Positions 59,069 to 64,000 of a stretch of DNA of 64,000 nt are shown here, piece after piece (the first letter of the stretch is position 1; the number at the start of each line of letters is the position of its first letter). This DNA is from Halopseudomonas pachastrellae (lineage in GTDB: Bacteria; Pseudomonadota; Gammaproteobacteria; Pseudomonadales; Pseudomonadaceae). The position numbers and the translations under genes were made by a program. The notes below the pieces were generated by a model. That model had not been told where the DNA came from. It was given only the letters and a program-made list of their open reading frames with translations, and searched no databases. The stretch is from assembly GCF_900114765.1 (NCBI RefSeq), contig NZ_FOUD01000001.1:256003-320002 (forward strand), read 5' to 3'.

Positions 59069-59337
59069 GCCAGCTCGCCTTCATCGTTTTTCAGGACAAC
59101 GACAACGCCCGCTATCTGGTAGAGGCGATGGCCGAAGACAACCCTCACGCCGAAGTGCAGTACCACCCGGCCATGATCCGCATCCAGGCTGAAAAGCGCC
59201 TGGTAATCAACCGTGCCACGGTTGAGGAAAAGATCGGCCGTGAGTGGGACGTGCAGGAGATGCTCCTGGACGTGATCAGCATCGGCGGCAACGTGGATGA
59301 GGATGATGACCACTTCATCCTCGAGTGGAAAAACTAG
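59065..59337 (+). CDS. dmpM: Phenol hydroxylase regulatory (effector) protein DmpM
   Basis: A 90-residue cofactor-free effector of the MmoB/DmpM family (AFIVFQDNDNARYLVEAMAE, EWDVQEMLLDVISIGGNV). It binds the hydroxylase and is required for efficient oxygen activation. Starts within the dmpL stop (ATGA); dmpN starts 10 bp after its end. Confidence 0.95.
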   Translation: MSQLAFIVFQDNDNARYLVEAMAEDNPHAEVQYHPAMIRIQAEKRLVINRATVEEKIGREWDVQEMLLDVISIGGNVDEDDDHFILEWKN

Positions 59338-59347
59338 GAGACCCCTC

Positions 59348-60892
59348 ATGGCTACCAAGAACAAGAAGCTCAGCCTCAAAGACAAGTACCAGTACCTGAC
59401 TCGCGACATGGCCTGGGAACCGAGCTACCAGAAGAAGGAAGACATCTTTCCCTACGAGCGCTTCGAGGGGATCAAGATCACCGACTGGGACAAGTGGGAA
59501 GACCCCTTCCGCCTGACCATGGATGCCTACTGGAAGTATCAGGCCGAGAAAGAGAAGAAGCTGTACGCCATCTTTGACGCCTTCGCCCAGAACAACGGCC
59601 ACCAGAATATTTCCGATGCGCGCTACGTCAACGCCCTCAAGCTGTTTCTGACCGGTGTTTCGCCGCTGGAATACGGCGCGTTTCAGGGCTACGCCAAGGT
59701 TGGCCGGCATTTCAGCGGTGCCGGTGCGCGGGTAGCCTGCCAGATGCAGTCGATTGACGAGCTGCGTCACGTGCAGACGCAGCTGCACGCCATGAGTCAC
59801 TACAACAAGCACTTCAACGGCCTGCACGATTTTGCCCACATGCACGACCGGGTCTGGTTCCTGTCGGTGCCCAAGTCGTTCTTTGACGACGCACGCTCGG
59901 CTGGCCCGTTCGAGTTTCTGACGGCCATTTCGTTCTCGTTCGAATATGTGCTGACCAACCTGCTGTTCGTGCCGTTCATGTCCGGCGCGGCTTACAACGG
60001 CGATATGGCCACCGTGACCTTCGGCTTCTCGGCGCAATCGGACGAAGCCCGTCACATGACCCTGGGCCTTGAGGTCATCAAGTTCATGCTCGAACAGCAC
60101 GAAGACAACGTGCCGATCGTGCAGCACTGGATCGACAAGTGGTTCTGGCGCGGTTACCGCCTGCTGAGCCTGGTCAGCATGATGATGGACTACATGCTGC
60201 CCAACAAGGTGATGTCTTGGAAGGATGCGTGGGAGGTCTATTACGAGCAGAACGGCGGCGCCCTGTTCAAGGATCTGGAGCGTTACGGCATTCGCCCGCC
60301 CAAGTATCAGGACGTGGCCAACGACGGCAAGAACCACATCAGCCATCAGCTGTGGTCGACCTTCTATCAGTACAGCCACGCCACCAACTTCCATACCTGG
60401 CTGCCCAGTGCAGCGGAAATGGACTGGCTGTCCGAGCAGTACCCGGACACCTTCGACAAGTACTACCGCCCGCGTTTCGAGCACTGGCAGAAGATGCGGG
60501 ACAAGGGTGAGCGTTTCTACAACAACACCCTGCCGCAGCTGTGCCAGGTGTGTCAGGTGCCGGCCCTGTTCACCGAGCATGGCGATCCGACCCAGCTGAG
60601 CCTGCGCACACTCGAGCACGAGGGCGAGCGTTATCACTTCTGCTCGGATGGCTGCTGCGACATTTTCAAGCACGAGCCCGAGAAGTACATCCAGTCCTGG
60701 TTGCCTGTGCACCAGATCTATCAGGGCAATTGCGAGGGTGCAGACGTCGAGACCGTGGTCTCGAAGTACTACCACATCAATATCGGCCAGGACAATTTCG
60801 ACTACGTGGGGTCGCCGGATCACCAGCGCTGGCAGGCGATCAAGGGCAATCGGCCGCTCGGGGGCGATGACGACTCCCGGGACGCCGCCTGA
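59348..60892 (+). CDS. dmpN: Phenol hydroxylase oxygenase alpha subunit DmpN
   Basis: A 514-residue diiron oxygenase subunit that hydroxylates phenol to catechol. Two Glu-x-x-His motifs bind iron, IDELRHVQTQ and SDEARHMTLG. The C-terminal YHS-type region (YHFCSDGCCDIFKHEPEKYI) contains extra Cys residues. The ATG at 59348, after TAGGAGACCC, is preferred over one at 59297 that lies inside dmpM. Length and motif order match known DmpN/TouA-class enzymes. Confidence 0.97.
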   Translation: MATKNKKLSLKDKYQYLTRDMAWEPSYQKKEDIFPYERFEGIKITDWDKWEDPFRLTMDAYWKYQAEKEKKLYAIFDAFAQNNGHQNISDARYVNALKLFLTGVSPLEYGAFQGYAKVGRHFSGAGARVACQMQSIDELRHVQTQLHAMSHYNKHFNGLHDFAHMHDRVWFLSVPKSFFDDARSAGPFEFLTAISFSFEYVLTNLLFVPFMSGAAYNGDMATVTFGFSAQSDEARHMTLGLEVIKFMLEQHEDNVPIVQHWIDKWFWRGYRLLSLVSMMMDYMLPNKVMSWKDAWEVYYEQNGGALFKDLERYGIRPPKYQDVANDGKNHISHQLWSTFYQYSHATNFHTWLPSAAEMDWLSEQYPDTFDKYYRPRFEHWQKMRDKGERFYNNTLPQLCQVCQVPALFTEHGDPTQLSLRTLEHEGERYHFCSDGCCDIFKHEPEKYIQSWLPVHQIYQGNCEGADVETVVSKYYHINIGQDNFDYVGSPDHQRWQAIKGNRPLGGDDDSRDAA

Positions 60893-60909
60893 GCTTTCAC
60901 AACACCCGT

Positions 60910-60929
60910 CCCCGACCGACAGGTCGGGG
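60910..60929 (+). other. Intergenic hairpin between dmpN and dmpO
   Basis: CCCCGACC pairs with GGTCGGGG around GACA, with no T run. It is more likely an mRNA-stability or processing structure than a terminator, since the operon continues. Confidence 0.45.
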
Positions 60930-60954
60930 CGACAACAAGAACAAGGTGATCTCC

Positions 60955-61314
60955 ATGAGCGTTAAAGCCCTTTATCAATACACCGCAGAGCCGCGTGACC
61001 TGCAGGCCAACTTCAATGGCATGCAACTGGTCTATCTGTACTGGCCGAACCATCTGCTGTTCTGTTCGCCGTTTTCCTTTCTAGCGTCGCCCGAGATGAG
61101 CATGGGCGAGTTCTGCGAGGAGGTTGTGCGCCCGGCCATTGCCGCCCACCCGCAGGCCGCCGGCCTGGACTTTGGCCAGGCCCAGTGGCAGCTCAACCAC
61201 CAGCCGTTCAGTCCGGACCCTGCGCTCAGCCTGGCGCAGAATGGGGTGACGCACAAAGCGATGCTGACCTTGCGCGTGCCCGGCCTTGACGGTATCGCCG
61301 GCGGCGTAGTCTGA
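60955..61314 (+). CDS. dmpO: Phenol hydroxylase oxygenase gamma subunit DmpO
   Basis: A 119-residue small subunit of the (LNO)2 hydroxylase. It starts SVKALYQYTAEPRDLQANF and carries YLYWPNHLLFCSPFSFLA. I chose the ATG at 60955, eight bases after AAGGTGAT; an in-frame GTG three codons earlier is less likely. It lies 10 bp before dmpP. Confidence 0.93.
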   Translation: MSVKALYQYTAEPRDLQANFNGMQLVYLYWPNHLLFCSPFSFLASPEMSMGEFCEEVVRPAIAAHPQAAGLDFGQAQWQLNHQPFSPDPALSLAQNGVTHKAMLTLRVPGLDGIAGGVV

Positions 61315-61324
61315 GGAGGCGGTC

Positions 61325-62386
61325 ATGAGCTACACAGTCACGATTGAGCCGACCGGCGAACAGATCGAAGTCGAGCAAGACCAGACCATCCTCCAGGCCG
61401 CGCTGCGTCAGGGCGTCTGGCTGCCGTTTGCCTGCGGCCACGGCACCTGCGCGACCTGCAAGGTGCAGGTGCTGGAGGGCGACGTGGATATCGGCGAGGC
61501 CTCGCCGTTCGCGCTGATGGATGTCGAGCGCGACGAAGGCAAGGTGCTGGCCTGCTGCGCCACGGTGCAGAGCGATGTGACCATTGAAGCCGATATCGAT
61601 GTGGATGAGGACTTCGAGGGCTATTCGGTAGAGGACTACCAGGCCACGGTCAGCGAACTGCTGCCACTGTCACCGACCATTTTGGGCGTGCGCCTGAAGC
61701 TGGATCGTGCGATGCAGTTTCAGGCTGGCCAGTACATCAACCTGGAACTGCCGGGCATTGAGGGCAGCCGTGCGTTCTCGCTGGCCAATCCGCCGAGCCG
61801 GCCGGACGAGGTCGAGCTGCATGTGCGGTTGGTCGAAGGTGGCGCAGCCACCGGCTACATCCATCAGCAACTGAAGGTGGGTGATCAGCTGTCGCTGTCC
61901 GGACCCTACGGCATGTTCTTTGTACGCAACTCGCAGCAGGGCGATCTCATCTTTATTGCCGGCGGCTCGGGGCTGTCCAGCCCGCAGTCGATGATTCTCG
62001 ACCTGCTGGAACAGGGCGACAGCCGCCAAATCACCCTGTTTCAGGGCGCACGCAACCGCAGCGAGCTCTATAACGCCGAGCTGTTCGAGCAACTGGCTGC
62101 CAGCCACGCCAATTTCACCTATGTACCGGCGCTCAGCCAGGCCGCCGATGACAGCGAGTGGCAGGGTTTCCGTGGCTATGTGCACGACGCTGCCAAGGCG
62201 CACTTTGACGGCCGCTTTGCCGGTCACAAGGCCTACCTGTGCGGACCGCCGCCGATGATCGATGCGGCGATTACCGCCCTGATGCAGGGCCGGCTGTTTG
62301 AGCGCGACATTTTTATGGAGCGTTTCTACACCGCCGCCGACGGCGCAGAGGACACCCAGCGCTCCGCGCTATTCAAGCGGATCTGA
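61325..62386 (+). CDS. dmpP: Phenol hydroxylase reductase DmpP
   Basis: A 353-residue NADH reductase that delivers electrons to DmpN. The N-terminal plant-type [2Fe-2S] domain shows LPFACGHGTCATCKVQV and VLACCATV (four Cys ligands), the FAD domain has SRAFSLANPPSRP, and the NAD domain has FIAGGSGLSSPQSMI and KAYLCGPPPMIDAAI. Complete and of standard length. A 99-bp gap separates it from dmpQ, with no gene and no clear promoter. Confidence 0.97.
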   Translation: MSYTVTIEPTGEQIEVEQDQTILQAALRQGVWLPFACGHGTCATCKVQVLEGDVDIGEASPFALMDVERDEGKVLACCATVQSDVTIEADIDVDEDFEGYSVEDYQATVSELLPLSPTILGVRLKLDRAMQFQAGQYINLELPGIEGSRAFSLANPPSRPDEVELHVRLVEGGAATGYIHQQLKVGDQLSLSGPYGMFFVRNSQQGDLIFIAGGSGLSSPQSMILDLLEQGDSRQITLFQGARNRSELYNAELFEQLAASHANFTYVPALSQAADDSEWQGFRGYVHDAAKAHFDGRFAGHKAYLCGPPPMIDAAITALMQGRLFERDIFMERFYTAADGAEDTQRSALFKRI

Positions 62387-62485
62387 ATCCGGGACGCGAA
62401 GGCCAGCCCTCGGTTGCGCATTGCCGCAGCGGCGGGTGACAGGGCCTTGGCGTGAGCAAACGAACGGCAGTCGAGAATAACAACG

Positions 62486-62815
62486 ATGACTGACACATTC
62501 GAAATGACCGAGCTGGTCAGAGGCCTGCGCTTCAACTGCGCAAGCGATAACTCGCTGCTCAAGGCGATGGAGCTGGCCGGCAAGCGCTGCATTCCGGTGG
62601 GCTGCCGCGGCGGTGGCTGCGGTCTGTGCAAGGTCCATGTGATCAGCGGCGAGTTCAGCTGCGGGCCCATGAGCAAAAAACACGTAGACGAGGCATCGCG
62701 CCGCTGCGGACGGGTACTGGCCTGTCGGGTCTATCCGCGCAGTGACCTGAGCTTTGAATATCGGCCAGCACCCGAGCTGGCAGGCACCAACAACAATTCC
62801 AATGAGGTGATGTGA
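62486..62815 (+). CDS. dmpQ: XylT/DmpQ-type [2Fe-2S] ferredoxin
   Basis: A 109-residue chloroplast-type ferredoxin. Cluster Cys residues lie in [20 protein letters not shown] and [12 protein letters not shown]. DmpQ/XylT re-reduces the oxidised, inactive iron of catechol 2,3-dioxygenase; its place right before dmpB fits that job. It overlaps dmpB by one base (TGATG). Confidence 0.95.
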   Translation: MTDTFEMTELVRGLRFNCASDNSLLKAMELAGKRCIPVGCRGGGCGLCKVHVISGEFSCGPMSKKHVDEASRRCGRVLACRVYPRSDLSFEYRPAPELAGTNNNSNEVM

Positions 62816-63738
62816 TGAGAAAAGGTTTGATGCGTCCCGGTCACGTGCAGATCCGGGTACTGGATGCCGAAGCCGCCCTGAAACACTATCGCGACCTGGT
62901 CGGCCTGATTGAAACCGACCGCGACGAACAGGGCCGGATTTACCTGAAAGCCTGGACCGAGGTCGACAAATTCTCGCTGGTGCTCAATCCGTCCGATGAG
63001 CCCGGCATGGATTTCATGGGCTTCAAGGTGGTGGACGAGGCAACGCTGGTGCAGCTGGAGCAGGACCTGCTCGCCTGGGGCTGCCCAGTAGAGCATATTC
63101 CGGCCGGCGAGCTGCGCGGCTGTGGCCGCCGCATCCGCTTTGTCGCTCCCAGCGGGCACACCTTTGAGCTCTATGCCGAGAAGGAATACACCGGCAAGTG
63201 GGGCGTCACCGAGGTTAACCCGGAGGCCTGGCCAATGGACCTCAAGGGCATGCGCGCGGTGCGTTTCGACCACTGCCTGATGTATGGCGATGAGCTGGCG
63301 GCCACCTACGATCTGTTCGTCAATGTGCTCGGGTTTTACCTGGCCGAGCAGGTGCTGGACGAAAACGGCGACCGCATCGCCCAGTTCCTCAGCATCTCGA
63401 CCAAAGCGCATGACGTGGCTTTCATCATGCACCCCGAAAAGGGCAAGTTTCATCACGCCTCGTTCTTCCTCGAAACCTGGGAAGACGTGCTGCGCGCCGC
63501 CGACCTGATCAGCATGACCGATACCTCGATCGATATCGGCCCTACCCGCCATGGTCTGACCCACGGCAAGACCATCTACTTCTTCGACCCCTCCGGTAAC
63601 CGTAATGAGGTGTTCTGCGGTGGCGACTACAACTACCCGGACCACAAACCGGTTACCTGGGCCGCTGCGGACCTAGGCAAGGCGATTTTCTACCACGACC
63701 GTCAGCTCAATGAGCGTTTTCTCACCGTACTGACCTGA
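62815..63738 (+). CDS. dmpB: Catechol 2,3-dioxygenase
   Basis: A 307-residue extradiol dioxygenase that cleaves catechol to 2-hydroxymuconic semialdehyde. Iron ligands His153, His214 and Glu265 and the active-site His199, His246 and Tyr255 are all at their XylE positions. [20 protein letters not shown] is the extradiol signature. The ATG at 62815 is chosen over a GTG one codon earlier because it aligns with XylE and overlaps the dmpQ stop. It links phenol hydroxylation to the meta pathway. Confidence 0.98.
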   Translation: MRKGLMRPGHVQIRVLDAEAALKHYRDLVGLIETDRDEQGRIYLKAWTEVDKFSLVLNPSDEPGMDFMGFKVVDEATLVQLEQDLLAWGCPVEHIPAGELRGCGRRIRFVAPSGHTFELYAEKEYTGKWGVTEVNPEAWPMDLKGMRAVRFDHCLMYGDELAATYDLFVNVLGFYLAEQVLDENGDRIAQFLSISTKAHDVAFIMHPEKGKFHHASFFLETWEDVLRAADLISMTDTSIDIGPTRHGLTHGKTIYFFDPSGNRNEVFCGGDYNYPDHKPVTWAAADLGKAIFYHDRQLNERFLTVLT

Positions 63739-63769
63739 CCTTACCTATTTTGGCGGGAGCTGTTTAGCC

Positions 63770-64000
63770 ATGAAAGAAATCAAGCATTACATCAACGGCG
63801 CGTACGTCGGCTCGGCCAGCGGTCGGCTGTTCGACAATATTAACCCGGCCAACGGCAGAGTGCTCAGCAAGGTGCACGAAGCCGGGCGCGAGGAAGTTGA
63901 TGCCGCCGTGCGCGCAGCGCGGGCGGCGCTGAAAGGGCCTTGGGGAAAGATGTCGGTCGAGGAGCGCACGGCCATCCTGCACCGGGTTGCCGATGGCATC
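63770..64000 (+). CDS. dmpC: 2-hydroxymuconic semialdehyde dehydrogenase (3' end outside window)
   Basis: The first 77 codons of an aldehyde dehydrogenase: KEIKHYINGAYVGSASGRLF, then NPANGRVLSKVHEAGREEVD and GPWGKMSVEERTAILHRVAD. This start is characteristic of DmpC/XylG. It oxidises the dmpB product to 4-oxalocrotonate. A GGCGGGAGC site precedes the ATG at 63770. The rest of the meta pathway is expected beyond the window. Confidence 0.9.
   Translation, partial: MKEIKHYINGAYVGSASGRLFDNINPANGRVLSKVHEAGREEVDAAVRAARAALKGPWGKMSVEERTAILHRVADGI

Noticed and set aside
59315-60823. A 502-codon minus-strand open frame opposite dmpN
   Set aside because: Antisense to a gene with both diiron motifs; no homology-like features in the shadow frame.

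Overview
The window is a chromosomal segment of a gammaproteobacterium of the Pseudomonadaceae. The gene order of its first two thirds (DUF3108-purN-purM-DUF2066-hda, DUF2069-wrbA-arsC, yihY-thioredoxin-acylphosphatase, proS, an OprD-type porin, HIT-slyX, dps, aspS, yebC-ruvCAB-ybgC-tolQRAB-pal-cpoB, queC-tRNA-Lys, nadA, bepA, tusA, perM, bcp-gcvR, dapA-bamC-MBL-purC, tRNA-Ser) is, as I recall it, the order of Pseudomonas aeruginosa. The protein sequences are clearly Pseudomonas-like but do not identify a species; a Pseudomonas or Halopseudomonas is the best guess.

Region 1 (1-40.8 kb) is core genome: purine synthesis (purN, purM, purC), DNA replication control and recombination (hda, ruvCAB), translation (proS, aspS, two tRNAs), envelope integrity (tolQRAB-pal-cpoB, bamC, bepA, a lytic transglycosylase), NAD and lysine precursor synthesis (nadA, dapA), and sulfur and peroxide handling (tusA, bcp). 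Within it, 3.9-4.6 kb is a gene-free stretch. It holds a 267-bp element built of nested inverted repeats, with two near-identical transcription terminators on either side.

Region 2 (40.7-48.6 kb) begins at tRNA-Ser(CGA) and looks like accessory DNA. It contains a copied 3' end of the tRNA (att-like), a truncated IS3-type transposase, a lipoprotein carboxylesterase divergent from an AraC-type regulator (both of lower GC than their surroundings), a quinone oxidoreductase, a dead LysR fragment, an SDR/LysR divergent pair, and an internally deleted IS1182-type element that keeps both terminal inverted repeats.

Region 3 (48.6-64 kb) is a phenol catabolic module. A DmpR-type sigma-54 activator (55690-57405, minus) is divergent from dmpKLMNOP (multicomponent phenol hydroxylase), followed by dmpQ, dmpB (catechol 2,3-dioxygenase) and the start of dmpC. 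On the other side of dmpR lies a four-gene minus-strand operon: a YCF48-like lipoprotein, an RND/MMPL transporter, a DUF1302 protein and a DUF1329 protein. Both operons are preceded by the same three-part control region: a DmpR/XylR-like palindrome, then an IHF consensus, then a -24/-12 promoter. This predicts that the phenol sensor also switches on a four-component envelope system of unknown function. That is the most interesting observation in the window.

All calls come from reading the sequence and recognising motifs. No similarity searches were run.
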